A stretch of 64,000 bases of DNA from NCBI RefSeq assembly GCF_011764585.1, contig NZ_AP022853.1:3505501-3569500 (forward strand), in the 5' to 3' direction. This DNA is from Sulfurimicrobium lacus (lineage in GTDB: Bacteria > Pseudomonadota > Gammaproteobacteria > Burkholderiales > Sulfuricellaceae). Each line of letters opens with the position of its first letter. Position 1 is the stretch's first letter. A program made the position numbers and the translations under genes. Below are positions 56,008 through 64,000 of the stretch, one piece after another. The notes below the pieces were generated by a model, which saw nothing but the letters and a program-made list of their open reading frames with translations, had not been told where the DNA came from and ran no database searches.

Positions 56008-57165
56008 ATGTCAGCTTCGAATATGCATCATCCCGCGCCAGCCCCGCTGGGCGGCAAGCTGGTGACCCCGTTCACCGTCATTCTCGCGGCGCTGGTGGTG
56101 ATCGCCTTCGTGATCCTGGGGATACGCTTCGTCTACGGCATCGGCGCGGTGACCAACGTCAACGACGGCTACACCTGGGGCATCTGGGTGGTCTACGACG
56201 TGATGATCGGCTCCGCCTTCGCCTGCGGCGGCTATACCATGGCCTTGCTGGTCTATATTTTCAACAAGGGGGAATACCACCCCATGGTGCGGCCGGCGCT
56301 GCTGGCCAGCCTGTTCGGCTATACCCTGGCTGGCGCCTCGGTGATCTTCGACCTCGGCCGCTACTGGAATACCTGGCACATGTTCTGGCCGGGCTACGCC
56401 CAAGTCAACTCGGTGATGTTCGAGGTGGCGGTGTGCATCACGGCCTACATTTTCGTGATGTGGATCGAGTTCTCTCCCGCCTTCCTGGAGAAATTCGGCC
56501 TCAAGGACCTCAAGAAAAAACTCAACAAGGTGCTGTTTCTCATCATCGCGCTGGGCGTGCTGCTGCCTTCCATGCACCAGTCTTCGCTGGGGTCGCTGCT
56601 GATCGTGTTCGGCTACCAGATTCACCCCTTGTGGCAGACCATGTTGCTGCCGCTGCTGTACCTGATGACGGCGGTGACCATCGGATTCGCCATCGTGATT
56701 TTCGAGGCATGCATTTCGTCTTCGGGCTTCCGCCGGCCGCTGGAAATGCACCTGCTGACCAAGATCTCGCGCCTGATGACCGGTCTGCTGGCGGTCTATG
56801 TGGTGGTGCGCTTCGCCGACCTGGCGTGGCGCGGCGCGCTCGGCTACATGTTCGAGATCAGCACGGAAGCTTTCTGGTTCTGGATCGAGATGGGGCTGTT
56901 CATCGCACCGCTGGCGCTGCTGGCGAACCCGGCCGCGCGGCGCAATCCCGCCAAGCTGTTCATCGCGGCGTTCTGCCTGCTGCTCGCCGGGTTCATGTTG
57001 CGCATCAATTCCTACCTGGTGGGACTGGAAACCGGTGCCGGCTGGCACTACTTCCCGTCGCTGCCGGAAATAATGGTTTCCATAGGCATGATCGCGCTGG
57101 AGATTTTGGGTTACATCGTTTTGGTACGTTACCTGCCGATTCTTCCCAAAGAAGAGAAAGCTTAA
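56008..57165 (+). CDS. hybB: HybB: NrfD-type integral membrane subunit
   Basis: 385 aa with AGGAGG before ATG 56008. About 10 membrane helices (for example PFTVILAALVVIAFVILGI and LAGASVIFDLGRYWNTW). NrfD-like proteins exchange electrons with quinone without haem. It completes the Hyb module and lies 12 nt after hybA. Confidence 0.95.
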   Translation: MSASNMHHPAPAPLGGKLVTPFTVILAALVVIAFVILGIRFVYGIGAVTNVNDGYTWGIWVVYDVMIGSAFACGGYTMALLVYIFNKGEYHPMVRPALLASLFGYTLAGASVIFDLGRYWNTWHMFWPGYAQVNSVMFEVAVCITAYIFVMWIEFSPAFLEKFGLKDLKKKLNKVLFLIIALGVLLPSMHQSSLGSLLIVFGYQIHPLWQTMLLPLLYLMTAVTIGFAIVIFEACISSSGFRRPLEMHLLTKISRLMTGLLAVYVVVRFADLAWRGALGYMFEISTEAFWFWIEMGLFIAPLALLANPAARRNPAKLFIAAFCLLLAGFMLRINSYLVGLETGAGWHYFPSLPEIMVSIGMIALEILGYIVLVRYLPILPKEEKA

Positions 57166-57185
57166 TAAGGCTTAATTAGGAGAGC

Positions 57186-58892
57186 ATGATGGGCAAAAGA
57201 ATCACCATAGATCCGATCACCCGGATTGAAGGCCACCTGCGCATCGATTGCGAGGTAGACGGCGGCAAGGTAACCAAGGCCTGGGCGTCCGGGCAGATGT
57301 GGCGCGGGGTGGAGAAAATCCTGCTCGGCCACGACGCGCGCGACGCCTGGACCATCACCCAGCGCATCTGCGGCGTGTGCACCACGGTGCACGCCATCGC
57401 CTCGGTGCGCGCGGTGGAGAATGCGCTCAACATGGAAATCCCGCTCAACGCCCAGTACATCCGCAACCTGATCATCACGGCCCACGCCATCCACGATCAC
57501 ATCGTGCATTTTTACCACCTCTCGGCGCTGGACTGGGTGGACGTGACCTCGGCGCTGAAGGGCGATCCGGCCAAGACGGCGCAACTGGCGGAGTCGCTTT
57601 CCACCTGGAAAGGCAACAGCATCCACGAGTTCGAGCAGGTCAAGACGCGTCTCGGCGCCTTCGTCGGCACCGGGCAGCTGGGCATCTTCACCAACGGCTA
57701 CTGGGGTCACCCGGCGATGAAGCTGTCGCCGGAAGTGAACCTGCTGGCGACTGCTCACTATCTCCAGGCGCTCGACATTCAACGCAAGGCGAACAAGATC
57801 GTCACGGTGCTCGGCTCCAAGACGCCCCACATCCAGAACCTGGCGGTGGGCGGCGTGGCCAACCCCATCGCGCTGGACTCCCAGTCGGTGCTGACGGTGG
57901 AGCGCCTGATGGCGATCAAGGGCTGGATCGACGAACTTGCGGACTTCGTAAAAAACGTCTACCTGGTGGATGTTTCCGCCATCGGCGCGTTCTACTCCGA
58001 CTGGACCAAGTACGGCGCGGGCATCACCGATTATCTCTCGGTGCCGGACCTGCCGCTGGACACCAAGGGCACCCAGTTCGCCCTGCCCGGCGGCTACATC
58101 AAGGGCGGCGACCTGGCCAGCCATCACGCGATCAAGGCCTTCGGCGACCCCTACTTCCGCGACGGCGTGGAAGAGAGCGTCAAACACTCGTGGTACAAGG
58201 GCGGCAAGGGCGCACTGCACCCCTACAAGGGCGAGACCGACCCGGAATACACCGACTTCGAGGACAACGGCAAGTATTCCTGGGTCAAGTCTCCCACCTT
58301 CTACAGCCGTCCGGCCCAGGTCGGCCCGCTGGCGCGGGTGCTCAACATGGTGGCGGCAGACCACGCGCCGACCAAGAAATATCTCCAGACGGTGCTGGAC
58401 ACGGTGGGCTCGCTGGCCAAGACCACGATCCCCGTTTCCGCCCTGCATTCCACCATCGGCCGCCACGCGGCGCGCGCGGTTTCGTGCGCGGTGCAGGTGG
58501 ACGAACTGGACCATCAGTGGAGCCTGCTGATGGCCAATATCGCCAAGGGGGACACCGCGACCTTCAACAAGCCTGTTTTCCCCAAGGGCGAGGTCAGCGG
58601 TGTCGGCTTCCACGAGGCCCCGCGCGGCGTGCTGTCCCACTGGGTGGTGATCAAGGACGGCAAGATCAAGAACTACCAGGCAGTAGTGCCGACCACCTGG
58701 AACGCCGCGCCGCGCAACGAAAGCGATACGCCCGGCCCGTACGAGGCGGCGCTGCTCAACAATCCGGTAGCCGATCCCGAAAAACCCCTGGAAGTGCTGC
58801 GCACGGTGCACTCCTTCGACCCGTGTCTAGCTTGCGCGGTCCATGTGCTCGATCCGGAGAGCAATGAAGTGGTAACGGTAAAGGTGCTATAG
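57186..58892 (+). CDS. hybC: [NiFe] hydrogenase 2 large subunit HybC
   Basis: 568 aa. Start ATG 57186 with AGGAG; ATG 57189 is equivalent. RITIDPITRIEGHLRID, nickel site L1 RICGVCTTVHA, and L2 DPCLACAVH with the removable tail VLDPESNEVVTVKVL. It is about 20 residues shorter than HynL, with clear but moderate similarity. Catalytic subunit of the Hyb enzyme. Directly followed by its protease gene. Confidence 0.96.
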   Translation: MMGKRITIDPITRIEGHLRIDCEVDGGKVTKAWASGQMWRGVEKILLGHDARDAWTITQRICGVCTTVHAIASVRAVENALNMEIPLNAQYIRNLIITAHAIHDHIVHFYHLSALDWVDVTSALKGDPAKTAQLAESLSTWKGNSIHEFEQVKTRLGAFVGTGQLGIFTNGYWGHPAMKLSPEVNLLATAHYLQALDIQRKANKIVTVLGSKTPHIQNLAVGGVANPIALDSQSVLTVERLMAIKGWIDELADFVKNVYLVDVSAIGAFYSDWTKYGAGITDYLSVPDLPLDTKGTQFALPGGYIKGGDLASHHAIKAFGDPYFRDGVEESVKHSWYKGGKGALHPYKGETDPEYTDFEDNGKYSWVKSPTFYSRPAQVGPLARVLNMVAADHAPTKKYLQTVLDTVGSLAKTTIPVSALHSTIGRHAARAVSCAVQVDELDHQWSLLMANIAKGDTATFNKPVFPKGEVSGVGFHEAPRGVLSHWVVIKDGKIKNYQAVVPTTWNAAPRNESDTPGPYEAALLNNPVADPEKPLEVLRTVHSFDPCLACAVHVLDPESNEVVTVKVL

Positions 58893-59372
58893 ATGCGTAT
58901 CGTGGTGTTGGGCGTGGGCAATATCCTGCTCTCGGACGAAGGCATAGGCGTGCGCACGGTGGAAAAACTGGCGCGCGACTATATCCTGCCGGCGGAAGTG
59001 GAATTGATCGACGGCGGGACCTCCGCCATGGAAATGCTGGAAGACCTGGGGCACGCCGACCACCTGATCATCGTGGACGCGGTGCGCAGCGGAAAGCCGC
59101 CGGCCACCATCGTCAGGATGGCCGGCGACGAAGTGCCGGTGTTCTTCCGCACCAAGCTCTCGCCCCACCAGGTCGGCCTGTCCGACGTGCTGGCAACGCT
59201 GGTGCTGATGGGAGAGCAACCCGGCACCACCACCGTGATCGGCATCGAGCCGGAATCGCTGGCTTTGGGCATGGAACTCACGCCGGCGGTGGCAAGGCAG
59301 TTGCCGCAAGTGGTAGGATTGGTGAAGAGCGAGCTGAACCAGCTTGGCATGAACCTCACCGCGAGACACTGA
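58893..59372 (+). CDS. hybD: Hydrogenase maturation protease HybD
   Basis: 159 aa, starting one base after the hybC stop. Motifs VVLGVGNILLSDEGIGV (Glu metal ligand), ELIDGGTSAMEMLEDL and DHLIIVDAVRSGKPP (Asp ligand), and SPHQVGLSDVL (His ligand region). It removes the HybC C-terminal peptide. Clearly different from the HupD-type gene at 46393, consistent with one dedicated protease per enzyme. Confidence 0.94.
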   Translation: MRIVVLGVGNILLSDEGIGVRTVEKLARDYILPAEVELIDGGTSAMEMLEDLGHADHLIIVDAVRSGKPPATIVRMAGDEVPVFFRTKLSPHQVGLSDVLATLVLMGEQPGTTTVIGIEPESLALGMELTPAVARQLPQVVGLVKSELNQLGMNLTARH

Positions 59373-59384
59373 CGAGACACTGAA

Positions 59385-59609
59385 ATGTGCATGGCTATTC
59401 CTTCACGCATCGTCGCGCTTGACGGTATGATGGCTACCGTCGAGTGTTTTGGCGAGCAGCGCGATGTGAGCCTGATCCTGCTGGTCGATGAGGTGGTCCT
59501 GGGGGATTACGTGCTGGTGCAAGCCGGCCGTTTCGCCTACCAGCGCATCGAAGCGGAACCCGCACAGGAAGCTTTACGCGCCTTTAGCGAAATCATCGCC
59601 GCCTCGTAA
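59385..59609 (+). CDS. hypC: Hydrogenase assembly chaperone HypC
   Basis: 74 aa. MCMAIPSRIVAL, with the essential Cys after the initiator Met, then the OB-like fold and VLVQAGRFAYQRI near the C-terminus. HypC carries the Fe(CN)2CO group from HypD to the large subunit. Here it is separated from the other hyp genes by a repeat element, hybE and hupK. Confidence 0.93.
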   Translation: MCMAIPSRIVALDGMMATVECFGEQRDVSLILLVDEVVLGDYVLVQAGRFAYQRIEAEPAQEALRAFSEIIAAS

Positions 59610-59620
59610 AACCCCCTATT

Positions 59621-59723
59621 ACTCCCTCCCCTTCAAGGGGAGGGCTGGGGTGGGGATGGGTTGAATCGGTCACCGCATTTTTACCCCATCCCCCTCCCAA
59701 CCTCCCCCTTGAAGGGGGAGGAG
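59621..59723. repeat. Inverted pair of GC hairpins (family A-like)
   Basis: The left unit is CTCCCCTTCAAGGGGAG followed by GGCTGGGGTGGGGATGGG (59626-59660). The right unit is its near mirror (59682-59723, centre CTCCCCCTTGAAGGGGGAG). Both share the arm-plus-CTGGGGTGGGG layout with the copies at 39451 and 47238. It lies between hypC and the HybE-like gene. Confidence 0.75.
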
Positions 59724-59815
59724 CAAGTCCAAACCAACCGTCTTTAGTCAGTAGTTGTTTCGTTTGGGAGCGGCACATCGAACCCTTTTCCTCAGGCTTT
59801 GCCGATAACCCCGCC

Positions 59816-60289
59816 TTGCTGGTGGAAACCGCGTTTCGTGCTATCCACCAGGAACGCATGGCCGGGCTGCCTTTCCTCAATTCCGCGCTGCACGTCGAGG
59901 CATCCGGCTTCCGCCCGTTTTGCGGCCACTGGCTGGGCGTGCTGATCACGCCGTGGTGCATGAACTACCTCCTGGTGCCCGGCACGGGCGGCGAATGGCC
60001 GAATCTGCCCGAATCGACCCGCCAGCGCTGGGCTTTCCCGGCGGGCGAGCTCAATTTCATCGCCGCGCACGAGCCGGTTCTGGGGCCTTATCAGCAGTGT
60101 CCCCTGTTCGCTTCCATGGACGGCTTCGACAGCCAGGAAATGGCCAGGGAAGCCGCGCAGGCGGCGATGGACACCCTATTCAAGGTCGCCGCGCCAGAGC
60201 AACCGGCAACTGCGGAAGTGTCGCACTCCAAGCGCAATTTCCTGCGCGGGCGCTTTTTCACGGGAGGCGGGGATGGACCCGGGCGGTAA
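59816..60289 (+). CDS. hybE: HybE-family hydrogenase assembly chaperone (start uncertain)
   Basis: 157 aa from TTG 59816. RAIHQERMAGLPFLNSALHVEA, WLGVLITPWCMNYLLVPG and GELNFIAAHEPVLGPYQQCP define the HybE family, which assists Tat-targeted small/large subunit assembly. Homology-like sequence continues upstream (WERHIEPFSSGFADNPA from 59765), but no ATG, GTG or TTG is in frame there, so the true start may have been displaced when the repeat at 59621-59723 inserted. It overlaps hupK by 17 nt. Confidence 0.8.
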   Translation: MLVETAFRAIHQERMAGLPFLNSALHVEASGFRPFCGHWLGVLITPWCMNYLLVPGTGGEWPNLPESTRQRWAFPAGELNFIAAHEPVLGPYQQCPLFASMDGFDSQEMAREAAQAAMDTLFKVAAPEQPATAEVSHSKRNFLRGRFFTGGGDGPGR

Positions 60290-61451
60290 GATTCACATCC
60301 GCCTGAGCTGGGACGGTGCGCGAATCAACAGCGTCGAGCTGGCGCCGCGCCATTCCGTGGAAGCCATTGAATTGTTGCGCAGGAAAACCGGCCAGCAGGC
60401 GGTGAACCTGATCCCGCTGCTGTTCAGCCTGTGCGGCAAGGCCCAGGGCGTGGCCGGGGCGATGGCGCTGGAAGCGGCCAGGGGCGTCGCGGCGCCAGCC
60501 GAAACGGCGAAATGGCGCGAGCGGCTGGTGCGCAGCGAGGCGATTCAGGAGGCGCTGTGGCGCTTTCTGCTCGACGTGCCGAAAATCGTCGCCCAGCCCC
60601 CCATGGTGGCGGAATTTACCGAACTGCGCCGCGGCTTTGCGCGGGTGCTGGACCCGGTCCTGTCCCGGGACGGCTGGAAAACAGCCGGCGGTCAGATTGA
60701 CGCGCCAGACGCCGGGATTTGGATGGGCCTTGCCGGCCAGGTGCAGGAATTCCTCTCCACAAAGCTTCTGGGAATGCCGCTGCCGGAATGGCGTCGCATG
60801 CTGTCCGTGCAGGATATGGAGCACTGGCTCGATGGCCGTACCACGCCCCTGGCCGCCACCCTGTGCAAACTCTGGGCGGGCAAGGGCCGCTGGGGTGGAG
60901 GTGGCGTCCCGCTCCTGCCGCCACTGAGGCGGGGAGAAATGCTCAATCATGTGCTGCCGGAACTGGAACGGGAACGGAATTTCGCGATGCTCCCCTGCTG
61001 GCAGGGTGCGCCCGCGGAAACCGGCGCCCTGGCCCGGATGGCAGGTCATCCGCTGATTTCCACTTTACTGGAGCGCGAAGGGTCGACCATTTTCGTGCGT
61101 CTGCTGGCGCGTCTGCTGGAAGTGGTCGAACTGGGCGAAAGCATGGACGCAGACGAGCAACACCCGCCCTGGCTGGAAAGCGCAAGTTTGGGCACCAGTG
61201 AGGGCGCCGCGTGGGTACAGACCGCGCGCGGCCTGCTGGTCCACCGGCTGGCGCTGGACACGGACGGGAAAGTGGCGGATTACCGCATCGTGGCCCCCAC
61301 CGAATGGAATTTCCATTCGCAGGGCGCCTATACTTGTGGCTTGACGGGAAGGCCAGCAACCACGCCGGACGAGGCGCGCGAAGCCGCCGAATTGCTGCTG
61401 CTGGCACTTGACCCCTGTGTGGCTTATGAGGTCGAATTGAACCATGCATGA
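60273..61451 (+). CDS. hupK: HupK/HoxV-like scaffold protein related to large subunits
   Basis: 392 aa. It has a large-subunit-like layout with degenerate metal sites: N-terminal IHIRLSWDGARINSVEL, LFSLCGKAQGVAG in the place of RxCGxC, and C-terminal LDPCVAYEVEL in the place of DPCxxCxxH. Middle and C-terminal strips (EWNFHSQGAYTCGL) match HupK. HupK is thought to hold the Fe(CN)2CO group during large-subunit maturation. It overlaps hybE at its start and hypA at its end (8 nt). Confidence 0.85.
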   Translation: MDPGGKIHIRLSWDGARINSVELAPRHSVEAIELLRRKTGQQAVNLIPLLFSLCGKAQGVAGAMALEAARGVAAPAETAKWRERLVRSEAIQEALWRFLLDVPKIVAQPPMVAEFTELRRGFARVLDPVLSRDGWKTAGGQIDAPDAGIWMGLAGQVQEFLSTKLLGMPLPEWRRMLSVQDMEHWLDGRTTPLAATLCKLWAGKGRWGGGGVPLLPPLRRGEMLNHVLPELERERNFAMLPCWQGAPAETGALARMAGHPLISTLLEREGSTIFVRLLARLLEVVELGESMDADEQHPPWLESASLGTSEGAAWVQTARGLLVHRLALDTDGKVADYRIVAPTEWNFHSQGAYTCGLTGRPATTPDEAREAAELLLLALDPCVAYEVELNHA

Positions 61452-61785
61452 AATGTCGCTCGCCGAGAGCATGCTGCAGATCATCGAAGACAGCGCCAGC
61501 AGCAACCGGTTTGCGCGGGTGAAGACCGTGTGGGTCGAAGTCGGGCAACTGGCCGGGGTGGAGCCGGAAGCGCTGCGCTTCTGCTTCGACGCCGTGACGC
61601 AGAACAGCGTGGCAGAGGGAGCGCAGCTGGAAATAATTGAAACTGCCGGAGAGGGACGCTGTCTGAGTTGCGGTAAGACTGTGAATCTGGCGCAACGCTA
61701 CGACCCCTGCCCGGAATGCGGGGGCTACCCGGTGGAAGTGACCGGCGGCACGGAAATGCGCATCAAGGAACTGGAAGTGGATTAG
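61444..61785 (+). CDS. hypA: Nickel chaperone HypA
   Basis: 113 aa. [10 protein letters not shown], with nickel-binding His2, and zinc-binding [17 protein letters not shown]. It delivers nickel with HypB into the large subunits. The start overlaps hupK. Confidence 0.95.
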   Translation: MHEMSLAESMLQIIEDSASSNRFARVKTVWVEVGQLAGVEPEALRFCFDAVTQNSVAEGAQLEIIETAGEGRCLSCGKTVNLAQRYDPCPECGGYPVEVTGGTEMRIKELEVD

Positions 61786-61811
61786 AAGCACGTTCTCAAA
61801 CGGAGATAAGC

Positions 61812-62696
61812 ATGTGCACAGTATGCGGTTGCGGCGAAGGCGAAACGAACATCGAGGGAGAAGGCCACTCTCATCCCCATGAACACGCGCACGGCGGCCT
61901 GTTCCACGCCCACGGCCACAGCCACCCGCACGGCAGCGAACACGTTCAATACCGCGAGCACGGCGGCGCAGGCTTGCACTTCGGCCTGGGCGCCGCCCAC
62001 GCCCACGCGCCGGGCATGTCGCAAAGCCGCATGGTGCAGATCGAGCAGGATATCCTGGGCAAGAATAACGCCTATGCGGCGCAGAACCGCACGTACCTTG
62101 CAACGCACGGCATCTTCGCCATCAACCTGGTATCCAGCCCCGGCTCGGGCAAGACCACCCTCCTCACCCGCACCATCGAACGCCTGCAAGGGAAGATTCC
62201 GGTTGCGGTGATCGAGGGGGACCAGCAAACCAGCTTCGACGCCGACCGCATTCGCGCCACCGGTGCGCCCGCCATCCAGATCAACACCGGCAAGGGCTGC
62301 CACCTCGACGCCCACATGGTGGGCCATGCCATGGAAAGCCTGAAGCCCGCCGACAACAGCCTGCTGCTGATCGAAAACGTCGGCAACCTGGTGTGTCCCG
62401 CCGGTTTCGACCTGGGCGAGGCGCACAAGGTGGTGATCCTTTCCGTAACCGAGGGCGAGGACAAGCCGCTCAAGTACCCCGACATGTTCCATGCCGCCGA
62501 CCTGATGCTGCTCAACAAGGTGGACCTGCTGCCCTACCTCAACTTCGATGTCGCGCAGTGCGTCGAATACGCGCGGCGCGTGAACCCCGGCATCAAGGTC
62601 ATCCTGACTTCCGCCACCAGCGGGGAAGGCATGGACGAGTGGCTGGCTTGGCTGGGAGCCGGGCTAATAAACGCGAGAAGTGTAGCGTCGACGTAG
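61812..62696 (+). CDS. hypB: Nickel-insertion GTPase HypB
   Basis: 294 aa from ATG 61812 with GGAGATAAGC upstream; the in-frame region back to 61716 is a hypA shadow. The N-terminal [10 protein letters not shown] is the high-affinity nickel motif. A His-rich stretch (about 24-60, HAHGHSHPH-type) stores nickel. The GTPase P-loop is [15 protein letters not shown], with [12 protein letters not shown] at G4. The stop codon TAG is the first part of the REP element at 62692, so the last residues (SVAST) may have been changed by that insertion. Confidence 0.95.
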   Translation: MCTVCGCGEGETNIEGEGHSHPHEHAHGGLFHAHGHSHPHGSEHVQYREHGGAGLHFGLGAAHAHAPGMSQSRMVQIEQDILGKNNAYAAQNRTYLATHGIFAINLVSSPGSGKTTLLTRTIERLQGKIPVAVIEGDQQTSFDADRIRATGAPAIQINTGKGCHLDAHMVGHAMESLKPADNSLLLIENVGNLVCPAGFDLGEAHKVVILSVTEGEDKPLKYPDMFHAADLMLLNKVDLLPYLNFDVAQCVEYARRVNPGIKVILTSATSGEGMDEWLAWLGAGLINARSVAST

Positions 62697-63313
62697 GGTG
62701 GGCAAAGCAAAGCGTGCCCACCTGACCAAGACAAGGTAAAGCCATGTCCAACTATCGTCGCAGCCTTATCCCTGGCGGCACGTTTTTCTTCACCGTCGCG
62801 CTGGCGGACCGCCACTCGTCAACCCTTGTAGACCATATCGACCACCTGCGGTCGGTCTATTCGAAGGTACAACGCAAGCGCCCCTTCCAAACCGTGGCTA
62901 TCTGCATTTTGCCGGAACACTTGCACGCGATCTGGACCATGCCGCCGGATGACGCGGATTACCCGCTACGTTGGAATCTGATCAAGGCAGGATTCTCCCG
63001 CGCGCTGCCGCCTGCCAAATTTCGTTGCGCAAGCAAGGAGGGAAAGCGCGAAAAGGGCATCTGGCAGCGCCGTTACTGGGAACACCAGATAAGGGACGAG
63101 ACAGACTTGCGGCAGCATGTGGATTACATTCACGCCAATCCGCTCAAACACGTGCTGGTAAAACATGTGAAGGATTGGCCCCATTCGAGTTTTCATCGTT
63201 TTGTCGCCCAGGGCGATTTGCCTGCCGACTGGGCGGGTGCGAGCATGGATGAGCATGATTATGGTGAATGAAGATGGGCAGCGTGGGCACGCTTCGCTTT
63301 GCCCACCCTACGG
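62692..63313 (+). mobile_element. REP/RAYT element inserted between hypB and hypF
   Basis: A REP unit at 62692-62722 starts with the GTAG tetranucleotide and forms GGTGGGCA..TGCCCACC. Its inverted twin lies at 63283-63313 (nearly identical, loop AAGCGAAGCG against AAGCAAAGCG). The RAYT gene lies between them. This is a complete REP-associated element. Its left edge contains the hypB stop, and its right edge lies inside the hypF reading frame. Confidence 0.85.
62744..63271 (+). CDS. REP-associated tyrosine transposase (RAYT, Y1 HUH family)
   Basis: 175 aa. The N-terminus [19 protein letters not shown] is typical of RAYTs. The HUH-like motif [11 protein letters not shown] carries the paired His, and the catalytic Tyr is in [14 protein letters not shown]. 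The C-terminus is [11 protein letters not shown]. Single-strand DNA transposase that recognises the flanking REP hairpins. It overlaps the start of the hypF reading frame by 11 nt. Confidence 0.93.
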   Translation: MSNYRRSLIPGGTFFFTVALADRHSSTLVDHIDHLRSVYSKVQRKRPFQTVAICILPEHLHAIWTMPPDDADYPLRWNLIKAGFSRALPPAKFRCASKEGKREKGIWQRRYWEHQIRDETDLRQHVDYIHANPLKHVLVKHVKDWPHSSFHRFVAQGDLPADWAGASMDEHDYGE

Positions 63314-64000
63314 CGGCTTCGTTTCAATTCGCATCCGGGTACGGGGCCAGGTTCAGGGCGTCGGCTTCCGGCCTTTCGTTTACCGCCTGGCGCGCGAGCT
63401 CGGACTTCAGGGCTGGGTGCGCAATGACGGCGAGGGCGTGGAAATTGCCGCCTTGGGCGAAGAAAACGCCATCCGCAACCTGCTTGCCCGGCTGAGAACG
63501 GATGCGCCGCCACTGGCGCGGGTGGATGCGGTCGAGTCCGGGGATGGCGCAGCGCTTGCCGTCGCGCATGGTTTCGCCATCCTGGAAAGCCAAGGCGGCC
63601 CAGCCCATACCGGCATCGCGCCCGACGCCGCCACCTGCCCCGCCTGTCTCGCCGAACTGTTCGACCCGACCGACCGCCGTTACCGCTACCCTTTCATCAA
63701 TTGCACCGACTGCGGCCCGCGTTACACCATCACCCGCCACCTGCCCTATGACCGCCGTTACACCAGCATGGCGCCCTTTGTGCTGTGCCCGGCGTGCGGC
63801 GCGGAATATCGCGACCCGGCAAACCGCCGCTTCCACGCCGAACCCAATGCCTGCCCGGTGTGCGGCCCGCGCCTGGCACTGCTGGATGCTTCCGGCCGGG
63901 CAGTCGCGGCGGACGATATCGTCGCCGCCGCCGTGGCGCGCCTCGAGGCAGGTGAAATCCTCGCCATCAAGGGACTTGGCGGTTTCCACCTCGCCTGCGA
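63261..64000 (+). CDS. hypF: Carbamoyltransferase HypF (partial at the right edge)
   Basis: 246 codons to the window edge. After a non-conserved leader the protein reads [21 protein letters not shown] (acylphosphatase domain). Zinc-binding [24 protein letters not shown] and [19 protein letters not shown] follow, then the YrdC-like domain begins ([13 protein letters not shown]). HypF makes the thiocarbamate that gives CN ligands. The only in-frame starts are ATG 63261 and GTG 63264, inside the RAYT gene end. The leader therefore includes residues encoded by the REP hairpin. hypD and hypE are expected further right. Confidence 0.93.
   Translation, partial: MVNEDGQRGHASLCPPYGGFVSIRIRVRGQVQGVGFRPFVYRLARELGLQGWVRNDGEGVEIAALGEENAIRNLLARLRTDAPPLARVDAVESGDGAALAVAHGFAILESQGGPAHTGIAPDAATCPACLAELFDPTDRRYRYPFINCTDCGPRYTITRHLPYDRRYTSMAPFVLCPACGAEYRDPANRRFHAEPNACPVCGPRLALLDASGRAVAADDIVAAAVARLEAGEILAIKGLGGFHLAC

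Overview
The window looks like a chromosomal segment of a chemolithotrophic betaproteobacterium of the Nitrosomonadales / Sulfuricella / Thiobacillus kind. This is inferred from three things: a dissimilatory sulfite reductase gene (dsrA) with a DsrC-family gene beside it, two complete group-1 [NiFe] hydrogenases, and housekeeping neighbourhoods typical of Betaproteobacteria (lpxC-dciA-M23-secA, zapA-6S RNA-fau, ftsY-M16-M16-rsmD-coaD-fdx, lolB-ispE-tRNAGln-prs-rplY-pth-ychF). Codon use is GC-rich throughout, apart from a few AT-rich patches such as 10.5-11.2 kb.

Region 1 (1-3.7 kb) is the edge of a dsr locus. dsrA runs off the left end on the minus strand. Divergent from it are a 76-aa protein of unknown function, a stand-alone Cas6/Cmx6-like protein with no CRISPR array or other cas gene in the window, and a DsrC homologue that lacks both catalytic C-terminal cysteines. 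A mercaptopyruvate sulfurtransferase-like gene follows. This trio is the best candidate for an undescribed system.

Region 2 (3.7-31.6 kb) is mostly core metabolism and cell envelope: birA-coaX, a PfkB kinase, plsC/apaH converging, NfeD plus an SPFH protein, rep helicase, a c5-type cytochrome, lpxC, dciA, secA, mog, a heptosyltransferase, zapA, 6S RNA, fau, ftsY, a catalytic/non-catalytic M16 peptidase pair, rsmD, coaD and a ferredoxin. A small remnant of the SPFH gene 3' end sits 2 kb downstream of the gene itself.

Region 3 (31.6-46.2 kb) holds a bacterial dynamin-like GTPase, mutM and a GldA/F/G-like ABC system on the minus strand. A 272-bp nested three-arm palindrome separates them from a TPR lipoprotein. 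lolB, ispE, tRNA-Gln(UUG), prs, rplY, pth, an RsuA-type pseudouridine synthase, ychF and a PsiF-family protein follow.

Region 4 (46.3-64 kb) is a hydrogenase island. First comes a HupD-type protease, a short HupH-like protein and an Isp-type uptake hydrogenase (hynS-isp1-isp2-hynL). A HupT-type sensor kinase follows on the opposite strand. Then a Hyb-type hydrogenase (hybO-A-B-C-D) lies behind a near-consensus sigma-54 promoter, with hypC, hybE, hupK, hypA, hypB and hypF. Together these predict H2 oxidation feeding the quinone pool, with maturation proteins shared between the two enzymes. A REP/RAYT element has inserted between hypB and hypF, and the reading frame makes the HypF N-terminus start inside the element. 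Several families of hairpin repeats are scattered through this part.
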